From Bryobacterales bacterium (lineage in GTDB: Bacteria > Acidobacteriota > Terriglobia > Bryobacterales > Bryobacteraceae): 64,000 nt of DNA. Position 1 is the first letter of the stretch; each line of letters begins with the position of its first letter. The notes beneath the pieces are model-generated. The model was given only the letters and a program-made list of their open reading frames with translations. It did not search any database and had not been told where the DNA came from. Shown here one piece after another: positions 19,505 to 27,802 of the stretch. The stretch spans positions 20,447 to 84,446 of the forward strand of contig CANFEY010000010.1 of assembly GCA_947446025.1 (NCBI GenBank), given 5' to 3'. The translations under genes were made by a program, and so were the position numbers.

Positions 19505-20062
19505 CGTTGAGGAAAGAAACATTCCGAAGACCATTGCCGCGATCCCTACCGGCGTCCGCAGCATGCTCATCAGTTGCCGTACATCGGCTTCAGGCAGCGC
19601 GGCGCGCTCAATGATCTGCTTCTGCAAATCGTCGAAAAACGTCGGCTCCAGCGCGATGGACGCGGTGAAGCTCAGCAACAGCAGCACGAATAAGAACACG
19701 CCGGTGATCCATCCCAGCCGCGCGCCATTGGCGGCGGAAATCGACTGGCCTGTGCTGCGGCGATACAAAAACACCGCGAACACGCCTCCGCCGACCAACG
19801 CCAGCAGCCCCAATGCTCCTAGCGGACCCGATAAGAAAAACGCCGCGAGTCCCGCAGGCAACGCCGCGCGTACTGCGGAACGATTGGCCAGATTGATGGC
19901 AGCAGGTTCAGCGGGCGCGACCGGCACCGCCTCCGCCACCACAGGCTCGGGCGCGGGAGTCTCTTCCACCAGTACCATCTCCTCGCGTTGAGGCTTGCCG
20001 CATTTGTGGCAAAAGCGCGCATCTGGCGGAAGCTGCGCACCGCACGTACAGGATTCAGGCAC
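19451..20062 (-). CDS. Zinc-ribbon membrane protein
   Basis: A 203-residue protein starting at GTG 20062. The N-terminal zinc ribbon is CTCGAQLPPDARFCHKCG (two CxxC-type knuckles). A proline-, glutamate- and alanine-rich linker follows, then about four membrane helices (ALPAGLAAFFLSGPLGA, ALVGGGVFAVFLYRRS, GWITGVFLFVLLLLSF, GIAAMVFGMFLSSTLP). Such proteins are common and mostly uncharacterised. The 3' end overlaps the EamA gene on the other strand by 54 bases. Confidence 0.78.
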   Translation of the reverse strand: MPESCTCGAQLPPDARFCHKCGKPQREEMVLVEETPAPEPVVAEAVPVAPAEPAAINLANRSAVRAALPAGLAAFFLSGPLGALGLLALVGGGVFAVFLYRRSTGQSISAANGARLGWITGVFLFVLLLLSFTASIALEPTFFDDLQKQIIERAALPEADVRQLMSMLRTPVGIAAMVFGMFLSSTLPPALGGAVGAKLLGRH

Positions 20063-20097
20063 GTCTTCAGTGTGCCACGTTATTCTAAGGATTGCCC

Positions 20098-21063
20098 ATG
20101 TCTCTCAACCTGCTAGTGCTTGCCGATCCCAAAGCGTCGTGGCTTAAGCCCCTCGAACGTCTCAGCGCGGACGTCCACGTGACCATCTCCAACGACGAAG
20201 CCGAGGTTCGCGAAGCAGCCCCGCGCGCCGATGCGATTCTGAACGGCACCTTCACGCCGAAGCTCCTCAGCATCGCCGTGCCGCTCGCCACCAACGCCCG
20301 CTGGCTGCATTCGCTTTGGACCGGCGTCGACAACGTGATGTCCCCCGAAGTGCAGGCCAGCCCCGTGCCGTTCACCAACGGCCGAGGCGTGTTCCGCGTG
20401 TCGCTGGCCGAATGGACCATCGGTGCCATGCTGCACTTCTCCTATCAAATGCGCCGCATGATCCGCCAGCAGGAAGCCGGCACCTGGGAAATTTTCACCA
20501 CAGAAGAGCTCTACGGGCGCACGCTCGGCGTGGTCGGCTACGGCGAAATCGGCCGCGCCGCCGCCGAACGGGCCCGCGCGTTCGGCATGAAAGTGCTCGC
20601 CCTACGCCGCCGCCCCGAACTCTTCAGCGGCGATCCGCTGGTAGACCAGACGTTCGATCAAGCGCACATCAACGACCTGATCGCCGCCAGCGACTACGTA
20701 ATGGTGGCCGCCCCTCTGACGCCGGAAACGCGCGGCTTGGTCGGTGCGGAGCAGATCGCCGCCATGAAGCCCAACGCCGTGATCATCAACGTCGGGCGTG
20801 GTGCGATTATCGATGAGCCCGCTTTGATCGCGGCGCTCGAAGCCAACAAAATCCGCGGAGCCGCGCTAGACGTCTTCACCGTAGAACCCTTGCCACCCGG
20901 CCACGCCTTCTATCGCCTGAAGAACGTGCTGCTCTCCCCCCACACCGCCGACCACGTGCAAGACTTCGTGCATCTTGCCGTCGAGTGTTTCCTCGACAAC
21001 ATGAAATTGTTCCAAGCCGGTCAGCCGTTGCAGAACATAGTGGACAAGAGAGCCGGATATTAA
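20098..21063 (+). CDS. D-2-hydroxyacid dehydrogenase family protein
   Basis: A 321-residue NAD(P)-dependent oxidoreductase. ATG 20098 is six bases after AAGGA. The NAD motif is LGVVGYGEIGRAAAER; catalytic residues are the arginine in INVGRGAIIDE, the glutamate in FTVEPLPPGHAFY and the histidine in LLSPHTADH. This is the GhrA/glyoxylate-hydroxypyruvate reductase-like subgroup rather than SerA (no C-terminal regulatory domain). Substrate is a small 2-ketoacid, not further defined. Confidence 0.9.
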   Translation: MSLNLLVLADPKASWLKPLERLSADVHVTISNDEAEVREAAPRADAILNGTFTPKLLSIAVPLATNARWLHSLWTGVDNVMSPEVQASPVPFTNGRGVFRVSLAEWTIGAMLHFSYQMRRMIRQQEAGTWEIFTTEELYGRTLGVVGYGEIGRAAAERARAFGMKVLALRRRPELFSGDPLVDQTFDQAHINDLIAASDYVMVAAPLTPETRGLVGAEQIAAMKPNAVIINVGRGAIIDEPALIAALEANKIRGAALDVFTVEPLPPGHAFYRLKNVLLSPHTADHVQDFVHLAVECFLDNMKLFQAGQPLQNIVDKRAGY

Positions 21064-21072
21064 GAGAATGGA

Positions 21073-21110
21073 CCGTCTCGTCGGCTCCCTTACGGTCGCC
21101 GTTCATTGCT
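21073..21110 (-). repeat. Dispersed 37-base repeat, copy A
   Basis: Minus-strand copy of the intergenic repeat with core ACCGYAAGGRAGC, here AATGAACGGCGACCGTAAGG on the minus strand, with one extra base compared with the other copies. It follows the hydroxyacid dehydrogenase stop and faces copy B as an inverted pair about 30 bases apart, so the transcript could fold into a long hairpin. Confidence 0.7.
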
Positions 21111-21139
21111 GCGAGCCCCACCGCGGCTACCAGCCCCCC

Positions 21140-21176
21140 AGCACTGAACAGCGACCGTAAGGAAGGCGACAGACCG
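21140..21176 (+). repeat. Dispersed 37-base repeat, copy B
   Basis: Plus-strand copy: begins AGCACTGAACAGCGACCGTA and ends near GACAGACCG. It ends 11 bases before the threonine-dehydratase start codon and is oriented toward that gene, as copies C and D are toward theirs. Inverted relative to copy A. Confidence 0.75.
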
Positions 21177-21187
21177 AACAAAATCCC

Positions 21188-22129
21188 ATGGCCCCCACCT
21201 TCCAAGACATCCAAGCCGCCTCCGAGCGCATCCGCCCCATCGCGAAGCGCACCCCAGTGTTACGTTCCCGCAGCTTCGACCAAGCCTCCGGCCTCACCGC
21301 ATTCTTCAAGTGCGAAAACTTCCAAACCGGCGGAGCCTTCAAAATCCGAGGCGCGGCCAACTTCCTGCGCTCCATCCCCAAAGCCGACCTGCCCCGAGGC
21401 GTAGTCGCCTTCTCCTCCGGCAACCACGCCCAAGCCGTAGCCATCGCCGCCCGCGACCTGGGCGTGAAAGCAACGCTAGTCATGCCCGCCGACGCGCCCA
21501 AGCTGAAGCTCGAAGCCACCCGCGCCCAGGGAGCCGAGATCGTCATCTACGACCGCTTCACCGAAGACCGAGCCGTCATCGGCGCAAGAATCTCCGCCGA
21601 AACCGGTGCGACTTTAGTGCCGCCGTTCGACCACCCATGGATCGTAGCCGGCCAAGGCACAACCGCTCTGGAACTCCTCGAAGAGGTACAGGACTTGGAC
21701 GCCATCGTGGTCCCCATCGGCGGCGGCGGCCTGATGTCCGGCTGTTCCATCGTCGCAAAACACCTGCGTCCCGGCATCAAGGTGATCGGCGTCGAACCCG
21801 CCGCCGCCAATGATGCGGCCCTGTCCCTAGCCGCCGGCAAACGCATTGAAATCGCCCCGCCCGACACCATCGCCGACGGCCTGCGCGTCCCTCAGCTGGG
21901 CGAACTAACTTTCTCCATCATCCAGAAAAACGTCGACCAAATCGCCTTAGTCACCGACGACGAAATCCGCAACGCCGTAAAATGGCTGCTACTGCGCATG
22001 AAGATCCTAGTGGAACCCAGCGGAGCCGCCACCGCCGCCGCCGCACTCTCCGGCAAACTCCCCCCCGGAAGGGTCGGAATCATTCTGTCGGGTGGCAACG
22101 TGGATTTCGAGGTATTGGCAGGATTCTAA
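21188..22129 (+). CDS. Threonine/serine dehydratase, PLP-dependent
   Basis: A 313-residue fold-type II PLP enzyme that deaminates threonine (to 2-oxobutyrate) or serine. The PLP lysine is in FQTGGAFKIRGAANFL, the phosphate-binding loop is VPIGGGGLMSG, and SSGNHAQAVAIAARDLG is the substrate loop. It lacks the C-terminal ACT regulatory domain, so it resembles catabolic TdcB or serine-racemase-like enzymes rather than IlvA. Its leader carries an inverted pair of the dispersed repeat. The 3' end overlaps the convergent aat gene by 50 bases. Confidence 0.92.
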   Translation: MAPTFQDIQAASERIRPIAKRTPVLRSRSFDQASGLTAFFKCENFQTGGAFKIRGAANFLRSIPKADLPRGVVAFSSGNHAQAVAIAARDLGVKATLVMPADAPKLKLEATRAQGAEIVIYDRFTEDRAVIGARISAETGATLVPPFDHPWIVAGQGTTALELLEEVQDLDAIVVPIGGGGLMSGCSIVAKHLRPGIKVIGVEPAAANDAALSLAAGKRIEIAPPDTIADGLRVPQLGELTFSIIQKNVDQIALVTDDEIRNAVKWLLLRMKILVEPSGAATAAAALSGKLPPGRVGIILSGGNVDFEVLAGF

Positions 22130-22778
22130 CATCCAACGCCCGCCCCAACCGCTCCAAATACTCCGCACGCGAAATCCACCGCGCCCCCAGCATCTCTGTA
22201 ACCGGCGTCACCACCTGGGTGTCGAACAACACGAACCCCCATTCCCGTAGCTGCCGCTGCAACAACACCAGCGCAATCTTCGAAGCATTGGTCTCCCGAT
22301 GAAACATGCTCTCCCCCGCAAACAGCCCGCCCATCGCCACCCCGTAAATCCCCGCCACCAGCACATCCCCGCGCCACAACTCGATCGAATGCGCATACCC
22401 CGCCCGATGCAACGCCTTGTAAGCGTCCAGAAACTCCGCCGTAATCCAACTGGAGTCCTCCTCCCGCGGAGCCGCCGCACAAGCCTCAATCACCGCATCG
22501 AAGTCCGCATCGAACGTAACCCGGTACGGATGCCGCCGAATCTCCACCCCCAGCCGCCGAGGCACGTGGATCGTCTCCAAATCCAGCACGGCCCGCGGGT
22601 CCGGCGACCACCAAGTCACAGGATCAGAGGTCCAAGGAAAGATCCCCTTCCGGTAGGCCTCCACCAGCCGCTCCACCGTCATCACCCCGGCCACCGCAAC
22701 CATACCGTCGAGCCCCGTCCGAGCATCCGGCAACGCCCGCCCGTCGTCGATGGAAGGCACATTCGCCACAGGCCTCAT
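22080..22778 (-). CDS. aat: Leucyl/phenylalanyl-tRNA--protein transferase
   Basis: Aat adds leucine or phenylalanine to N-terminal basic residues, marking proteins for the ClpS/ClpAP N-degron pathway. The 232-residue protein has the usual signatures: YRKGIFPWTSDPVTWWSPDPR, SWITAEFLDAYKALHRAGYAHS, and the core VAMGGLFAGESMFHRETNASKIAL. Length and motifs are complete. The gene is monocistronic and convergent with the dehydratase gene. Confidence 0.95.
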   Translation of the reverse strand: MRPVANVPSIDDGRALPDARTGLDGMVAVAGVMTVERLVEAYRKGIFPWTSDPVTWWSPDPRAVLDLETIHVPRRLGVEIRRHPYRVTFDADFDAVIEACAAAPREEDSSWITAEFLDAYKALHRAGYAHSIELWRGDVLVAGIYGVAMGGLFAGESMFHRETNASKIALVLLQRQLREWGFVLFDTQVVTPVTEMLGARWISRAEYLERLGRALDVRILPIPRNPRCHPTE

Positions 22779-22800
22779 GGCACAAGGATAGCGTTGGTGG

Positions 22801-22820
22801 GGCAGGCGGTTTCGCCTGCC
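22801..22820. repeat. Perfect 7-bp-stem hairpin upstream of aat and rpmH
   Basis: GGCAGGC and GCCTGCC flank a six-base loop and are followed by TTTTA. It lies between the divergent starts of aat and rpmH, so it cannot terminate either gene; it is more likely a palindromic repeat of a type common in these genomes, or the end of an unannotated short transcript. Confidence 0.6.
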
Positions 22821-22863
22821 TTTTACTTGGGTCGTGTAGCGAACCCCGGAAAATCCAGGAACT

Positions 22864-22892
22864 CTGACGCCGCCGCTTACGTTTGCTATACT
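22864..22892 (+). promoter_or_regulatory. Sigma-70-like promoter for the rpmH operon
   Basis: CTGACG (22864-22869) and TATACT (22887-22892) are separated by 17 bases, matching -35 (4/6) and -10 (5/6) consensus. Transcription would begin near 22900, about 57 bases before the rpmH start. It likely drives rpmH-rnpA-yidD-yidC and perhaps the genes to mnmE. Confidence 0.6.
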
Positions 22893-22956
22893 AGTTCTGA
22901 TCTAACGACACTCAAGCTGCGCCGCCGCTATTGGCGCACTACGGAAGCCAATCGCA

Positions 22957-23121
22957 ATGCCAAAACGTACTTTTCAACCGAACAACCGCAAGCGCGCTAA
23001 AACACACGGGTTCCGTGAGCGCATGGACAGCGCCAACGGGCGCGCCGTGCTCGCGCGCCGCCGCGCCAAGGGCCGCCACAAGCTGACTGTCAGCGACGAA
23101 AGAGCAATACGTCTGGCCTAG
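22957..23121 (+). CDS. rpmH: Ribosomal protein bL34
   Basis: A 54-residue basic protein beginning [20 protein letters not shown], unmistakably bL34, a component of the large ribosomal subunit. [20 protein letters not shown] and the following GRHK complete the conserved core; the ten-residue C-terminal tail ([12 protein letters not shown]) is slightly longer than the 44-46 residue norm. First gene of the widely conserved rpmH-rnpA-yidD-yidC order, often near the replication origin, though no dnaA or DnaA boxes are in this window. Confidence 0.97.
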   Translation: MPKRTFQPNNRKRAKTHGFRERMDSANGRAVLARRRAKGRHKLTVSDERAIRLA

Positions 23122-23150
23122 AATCCACCGGCGCTCCAGCCTCACCGCGC

Positions 23151-23483
23151 CTGTTCCCTAAATCCGCGCGGGTACTGCGGACTGCCGAGTTTCGCAAAAT
23201 TTATGACAACGGCGTCCGCCTATCCACTCCGCTTTTCGCCGCATTCCTGCTGGCGAGGGAGCCGGGTACCGGCGCGCGTTTGGGCCTCACCGTCCCCCGG
23301 GCCATCGGCGGAGCCGTCGACCGTAACCGCATCAAACGCCGCCTGCGCGACCTTTTCCGCCGCCGCCGCGATGCCTTCGGCGACTGCGACATCGTCCTCA
23401 ACCCCCGCCGCACCATCCTCAAAGCATCCCCGGCGGACCTGGAACGGGCATTGGGCAAGGTAATGGAGCGATCCAAGAAATGA
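23151..23483 (+). CDS. rnpA: Ribonuclease P protein component, apparent CTG start
   Basis: RnpA binds the RNase P RNA and helps it mature tRNA 5' ends. The frame shows [20 protein letters not shown] (N-terminal family pattern), [21 protein letters not shown] with the RNR motif, and a basic tail. From the upstream in-frame stop within rpmH to position 23280 there is no ATG, GTG or TTG; TTG 23280 falls inside the conserved domain and cannot be the start. CTG 23151 gives about 110 residues, the normal length. No clear ribosome-binding site precedes it. The stop overlaps yidD (ATGA). Confidence 0.9.
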   Translation: MFPKSARVLRTAEFRKIYDNGVRLSTPLFAAFLLAREPGTGARLGLTVPRAIGGAVDRNRIKRRLRDLFRRRRDAFGDCDIVLNPRRTILKASPADLERALGKVMERSKK

Positions 23484-23689
23484 AGCTTCTGGCCCTCGCG
23501 TCACTCCGTTTTTACAAGCGTTGGATTTCGCCAATGCTCCCCAGCGCCTGCCGCTTTCACCCCACCTGTTCCGAGTACATGATGGACGCCATCACCACCC
23601 ACGGCGTCGCTCGCGGAGTCTGGATGGGCCTCCGCCGCCTGGGCCGCTGCCACCCGTTTCATGAAGGAGGCTTCGACCCGGTCCGCTAA
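23480..23689 (+). CDS. yidD: Membrane protein insertion efficiency factor YidD
   Basis: A 69-residue protein with the YidD signature: [33 protein letters not shown] and [14 protein letters not shown], including three conserved cysteines. It assists YidC-dependent insertion at the inner membrane. Its ATG overlaps the rnpA stop by four bases, and yidC follows 19 bases later. Confidence 0.96.
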   Translation: MKLLALASLRFYKRWISPMLPSACRFHPTCSEYMMDAITTHGVARGVWMGLRRLGRCHPFHEGGFDPVR

Positions 23690-23708
23690 CCGGACGGGTC
23701 CCTAGCTT

Positions 23709-25376
23709 ATGTTGGACAAGCTCTCAACCGAAGTGCGGATGCTGATCGCGATGCTGCTGGTCGGCGTCGTGTTCGCTCTCAGCCAGTATTTGATGCCCCC
23801 GCCGCCGGAACCCCCCGTCGCGGACCAGAACAAGACCGCCAAAGCCTCGCAGGCAGCGCCGGTGGTGGCCACTCCCGCCGCTCCAGCCCCGGCAGCCGTC
23901 GTGCCCGGAGCCGTCCAGGCCACCCAAGACGAAACCTTCACCATCGAAACCGACCTGCACAAAGTCGCGTTCTCCAACCGCGGAGCCACCATCCGCAGCT
24001 GGGTTCTCAAGGCCTACAAAGACAGCACCGGCAAGCCGCTCGAACTAGTGAACCAACGCGGCCTCGCGCTCACTGGCAGCAAAGCCCTGCCCGCTCCTTT
24101 CGCCCTGGCGTTCAAGAACGCTCCTTCGAGCGACCCCAATAGCGCACTCTATCGGGTGACGCACGAAGGCACCTTCGGCGTCACTTTCGATTTCTCCGAC
24201 GGGCGGATTACCTCCAAGAAGACCTTCCAATTCACAAAAGACTCCTATCTGGTCAAGGTCACCTCCCAAGTCGTCGAGAACGGCGTCCTCATCCCGCATT
24301 CGCTGGTATGGCGCGGCGGCTTCGGCGATTCCACGGGCACCAACCCCATCGCCGACACCAATTCGCTCTACTACGACGCCACCAACTCAAGCCTCGAAAA
24401 ACAAGCCGCCTCCGACGCTAGCGACGGCCCCGTCTCCGCTAGCGGCAACTACGATTTCGCCGGAATTGAAGACAAATACTTCACCGCCGTGGCCTTGCTA
24501 GCCACCCCTGGCTCGCTGGAACTTACCACGTACTCTGACAGCGTTCCCACCGAAGCCGGCAAGGACGAAGCCCACGTTGGCGCGGCCTTCGGCGGCAGCG
24601 GCAATAACACCTTCCAGCTCTACACCGGTCCCAAGGACGTCGACCTCCTCAAGACCGTCCACCCCCGTCTGCCACAGGTCATCGATTGGGGCTGGTTCTT
24701 CTTCATCGCTCAGCCGCTCTTCATCGCCCTGCAGTGGACCGCCAATACCGTCACCCACAACTACGGCTGGGCCATCGTCCTGCTCACCATTGCTATCAAC
24801 ACCGTTTTGTTCCCCCTGCGCCTCTCCAGCATGAAGTCGTCGAAGAAGATGCAGGCCATTCAGCCCTTGGTCAAGCAGCTCAACGACAAGTACCAAGGCG
24901 TGGGGATGAACGATCCCAAGAAGCAGGATCAAAACGCCGAGTTAATGGAGCTCTACAAGAAGCACGACATCAACCCCGTCGGCGGCTGCGTTCCGATGCT
25001 GATCCAGATCCCCTTCTTCTACGCTCTCTACAAGGTCCTCAGCCTCGCCATCGAAATGCGCGGAGCAGAATGGCTGTGGGTGGCGAATCTAGCCGAGCCC
25101 GAAACCATCGCCATCCGCATCCTGCCGCTTCTCCTGGTGGTCACCCAGTTCCTGTCGCAAAAAATGACCCCCAGCCCCGGCATGGACCCGGCCCAGCAGA
25201 AAATCATGCTGTTCATGCCCCTGATGTTCGGCTACATGTTCTGGTACGCCTCGGCGGGGCTTGTATTATACTGGTTGACCAGTAACGTGGTTAGCATCGC
25301 TCAACAGTGGCTTCTCAATCGGAACACCCCGGCGCCCCAGTTGGCCGTCGTGGTTCCACCTAAGAAGAAGAAATAG
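23709..25376 (+). CDS. yidC: Membrane protein insertase YidC
   Basis: A 555-residue YidC of the gram-negative type. An N-terminal helix (MLIAMLLVGVVFALSQYLM), an alanine/proline-rich linker, and the large periplasmic beta-supersandwich (about 80-350) are followed by the conserved five-helix insertase domain: YGWAIVLLTIAINTVLFPL, KKMQAIQPLVKQLNDKY, PVGGCVPMLIQIPFFYALYK and LVLYWLTSNVVSIAQQWLL. The C-terminal tail PPKKKK is basic, as expected for ribosome contact. It inserts proteins into the inner membrane alone or with SecYEG. Confidence 0.96.
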   Translation: MLDKLSTEVRMLIAMLLVGVVFALSQYLMPPPPEPPVADQNKTAKASQAAPVVATPAAPAPAAVVPGAVQATQDETFTIETDLHKVAFSNRGATIRSWVLKAYKDSTGKPLELVNQRGLALTGSKALPAPFALAFKNAPSSDPNSALYRVTHEGTFGVTFDFSDGRITSKKTFQFTKDSYLVKVTSQVVENGVLIPHSLVWRGGFGDSTGTNPIADTNSLYYDATNSSLEKQAASDASDGPVSASGNYDFAGIEDKYFTAVALLATPGSLELTTYSDSVPTEAGKDEAHVGAAFGGSGNNTFQLYTGPKDVDLLKTVHPRLPQVIDWGWFFFIAQPLFIALQWTANTVTHNYGWAIVLLTIAINTVLFPLRLSSMKSSKKMQAIQPLVKQLNDKYQGVGMNDPKKQDQNAELMELYKKHDINPVGGCVPMLIQIPFFYALYKVLSLAIEMRGAEWLWVANLAEPETIAIRILPLLLVVTQFLSQKMTPSPGMDPAQQKIMLFMPLMFGYMFWYASAGLVLYWLTSNVVSIAQQWLLNRNTPAPQLAVVVPPKKKK

Positions 25377-25387
25377 GACAAACAACG

Positions 25388-26077
25388 GTGGCAGACAAGA
25401 AGTATTCCAAAGCGGATGCGGAAGCCCGCATCGAAGAATTCCTCGACATGGTCCTGGACGATGCCGACTTCGACTTGACCTACGACATCACCGGGGGCGA
25501 AGGCCTACACCCGGACTTCGAGAATCCCGACTTCGTCGTGCGCTTTGAAGGCCCGGACGTCGAAATCCTGCTCGGCAACAAGGCAGAAGTTTTGCTCGCC
25601 CTCGAACAGCTGACCATGGAAGCCATCGGCATGTCCGCCGAAGAGCACTCCCGCCTGTGCTTCGACGCCAACGATCACCGCGTGCTGCGCGTCAAGGAAC
25701 TCCGCATGAGCGCCGAAGCCGCGGCGGAACGGGTCCAGAAAACCCGCCAGCCGTTCCACTTCAGCCCCATGAACAGCCGCGAGCGCCGCATTCTGCACCT
25801 AGCCATGCGCGACCACACCGATCTGCGCAGCGAAAGCGTGGGCGAAGGGCCGATTCGCCAGGTCGTGATCGTTCCCAAGGAACTCACCGTAATGCCCGAG
25901 GCCATCCGCCCGCCCAAGCCGCGCCCCGAAGATGACAGCCCCCGCGACCGCCCCCGCTTCGGCGGTGGTGGCGGTGGTGGCGGGCGCGACCGTGATCGTC
26001 GCGGCGGCAGTGGTGGTGGACGTGGCGGTCCCCCGCGCGGCGGCGGCGGTGGCCGCGACCGTGGACCCCGGCGATAG
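25388..26077 (+). CDS. khpB: KH/R3H RNA-binding protein (Jag/KhpB family) with RGG tail
   Basis: Starts at GTG 25388 downstream of AGGA. A Jag-N-like start is lacking; the KH-like domain (about 20-90, VRFEGPDVEILLGNKAEVLLALEQL) is followed by an R3H domain with MNSRERRILHLAMRDH, the Arg-x3-His element. The last 35 residues are glycine/arginine rich (RFGGGGGGGGRDRDRRGGSG), resembling RGG RNA-binding tails and not typical of KhpB from Firmicutes. Probably a post-transcriptional regulator; its place after yidC is conserved. Confidence 0.88.
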   Translation: MADKKYSKADAEARIEEFLDMVLDDADFDLTYDITGGEGLHPDFENPDFVVRFEGPDVEILLGNKAEVLLALEQLTMEAIGMSAEEHSRLCFDANDHRVLRVKELRMSAEAAAERVQKTRQPFHFSPMNSRERRILHLAMRDHTDLRSESVGEGPIRQVVIVPKELTVMPEAIRPPKPRPEDDSPRDRPRFGGGGGGGGRDRDRRGGSGGGRGGPPRGGGGGRDRGPRR

Positions 26078-26088
26078 AGCGCCTCCTC

Positions 26089-26125
26089 AGCACTGAGCCG
26101 CAACCGCAAGGGAGCGGACAGACGG
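26089..26125 (+). repeat. Dispersed 37-base repeat, copy C
   Basis: AGCACTGAGCCGCAACCGCA followed by AGGGAGCGGACAGACGG. It fills the khpB-mnmE gap and ends nine bases before the mnmE TTG start; its terminal GACGG merges into the GGAG that serves as the mnmE ribosome-binding site. Confidence 0.75.
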
Positions 26126-26134
26126 AGCACCCAG

Positions 26135-27469
26135 TTGCAAGTCGGCGACACCATAGCAGCCATCTCCACCCCGCCCGGTCGCGGCGGCATTGGCGTCCTT
26201 CGCATTTCCGGCCCCGACGCACGAACCACCGCGTCTACCCTAGTTAACTTCCACCGCCGCCAACCCTGGATCCCCTGGGCCGCCACCCTGGCCACCCTAC
26301 TCGACCACGGCGGCCAGCCAGTCGACCAAGTCGTCGTTACCTACTATGCCTCCCCCCGTTCCTACACCGCCGAAGACGTAGTAGAAATCGCCTGCCACGG
26401 CTCCCCCGTTATCCTGCGCCACGCCCTAGACCGCATCTGCCGCGCCGGTGCCCGCCTGGCCGAACCCGGCGAGTTCACCCTCCGCGCCTACCTCAACGGC
26501 CGCATTGACCTGCCCCAGGCCGAAGCCATCCGCGATCTCATCGATTCCACCACGCTCTACCAAGCCCGCATAGCCGCCCAGCAAGCCGAAGGCTCCGTCT
26601 CGCGCCTCTTGAAGCCGCTCAAGAACAAGATGCTGGAGCTGATCGCGCTCCTCGAAGCCGGCATCGACTTCGCCGAAGACGACATCAGCGTGGCTCCCGC
26701 CGAAGAAATCGTCCGCCGCCTCACGCCCCTAATCGACGGCGTGTCCAAACTAGCCGCCAGCTTCGCTTACGGCAAGCTAGTCCACGACGGCTTCACCCTG
26801 GCCATCGTAGGCCGCCCCAACGTCGGCAAAAGCAGCCTCTTCAACCGCCTGCTCGAACAAGACCGGGCCATCGTCACCCCCATCGCCGGCACCACCCGTG
26901 ACGTCGTCTCCGAATCCGCCGCCCTCGAAGGCATCCCCGTGCGCCTGCTCGACACCGCCGGTATCCGTAACGGCCAAGACGTAGTCGAATCGCTAGGCAT
27001 CGAGCGCAGCTACCAGGCCATGGTCGATGCCGACCTCACCATCGTCGTCCTCGCCGGTGAAGTCACGCCTGCGGACTCTGCGCTTCTAGAAAAGGCGCAA
27101 TCTCTTGGCAAGTCCCTAGTCGCAGCCAACAAAGTGGACCTCGCCCCGCTCCCCCTAGGCATCCCCGTCTCCGCGCTGACCGGCGAAGGCATAGACGATC
27201 TGCGTCAAGCCATCGTGCAAATGGTGGCTCCCAGCGGGAGCCTCCAAATGGATGGCGGCTTCATCACCAGCCTTAGGCAAGAACAGCTCCTGCGCGAATC
27301 CCACGAGGCGCTAACCCAAGCCCGCACTGCCGCCACCCTCGGCATCCCTCACGAGATGCTCCTGCTCGACCTCTACGCCGCCCTGGCCCCCATCGACGCC
27401 ATCACCGGCGCCACCACCGCCGACGATATCCTCAATCGCATCTTCTCCACTTTCTGCATCGGAAAATAG
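26135..27469 (+). CDS. mnmE: tRNA modification GTPase MnmE
   Basis: MnmE with MnmG installs the 5-carboxymethylaminomethyl group on wobble U34. The TTG start (26135) is seven bases after GGAG and gives [20 protein letters not shown], the standard N-terminus. The folate-binding domain is followed by the GTPase: [15 protein letters not shown] (G1), GTTRD (G2), DTAGI (G3), NKVD (G4). The C-terminus ends in the diagnostic FCIGK with the catalytic cysteine. 444 residues, full length. Confidence 0.96.
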   Translation: MQVGDTIAAISTPPGRGGIGVLRISGPDARTTASTLVNFHRRQPWIPWAATLATLLDHGGQPVDQVVVTYYASPRSYTAEDVVEIACHGSPVILRHALDRICRAGARLAEPGEFTLRAYLNGRIDLPQAEAIRDLIDSTTLYQARIAAQQAEGSVSRLLKPLKNKMLELIALLEAGIDFAEDDISVAPAEEIVRRLTPLIDGVSKLAASFAYGKLVHDGFTLAIVGRPNVGKSSLFNRLLEQDRAIVTPIAGTTRDVVSESAALEGIPVRLLDTAGIRNGQDVVESLGIERSYQAMVDADLTIVVLAGEVTPADSALLEKAQSLGKSLVAANKVDLAPLPLGIPVSALTGEGIDDLRQAIVQMVAPSGSLQMDGGFITSLRQEQLLRESHEALTQARTAATLGIPHEMLLLDLYAALAPIDAITGATTADDILNRIFSTFCIGK

Positions 27470-27505
27470 GACTTCGGCACTAAAAAGTCTCCTTAACTGA
27501 TTGCT

Positions 27506-27802
27506 GTGAATCGGCTTACACCTCAACATCCAACTAAGATCAGTCCGCTGACATTAGCTGTCGGGGCGTGTACGGTGGATACATGCGTGGAAGTGAAGTG
27601 GTCCGACCGCTACTGCGACAGGCCAGAAGAACTCAAAAGCCTGTTGGGGTTTTGCGCAACCAACGGACTAAAGCGCGCCACGGTTACTTCAATCTCGAAG
27701 TCAGTTAGCCGGCAGGTGAGCGACGTTGAGCTCACGTTCGTCCCGGCGAGTGTACATCGCTACCAGGTAGGGTACAACCTGGTGCACGGTAAGCCGAACT
27801 AG
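27506..27802 (+). pseudogene. C-terminal fragment of an AAA ATPase (DUF4143 type)
   Basis: A 98-codon frame whose last ~75 residues look like the nuclease-like C-terminus of DUF4143-containing ATPases: VEVKWSDRYCDRPEELKSLL with the Glu-x-Lys pair, then GLKRATVTSISKS and LTFVPASVHRYQVGYNL. The ATPase core that should precede it is missing, and the first 25 residues (from GTG 27506) do not belong to the family, so this is probably a truncated remnant. Base composition is less GC-biased than mnmE beside it, fitting acquired DNA. Confidence 0.5.

Noticed and set aside
18547..19614. Long Arg/His-rich plus-strand frame over the EamA gene
   Set aside because: Composition is that of a GC-rich shadow; the EamA frame has clear membrane helices.
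22801..22820. Hairpin followed by TTTTA read as a terminator
   Set aside because: It lies between two divergent start regions, so neither neighbour could use it.
25675..26295. Minus-strand proline/arginine-rich frame opposite khpB
   Set aside because: It is the complement of the Gly/Arg tail and of mnmE; no family resemblance.
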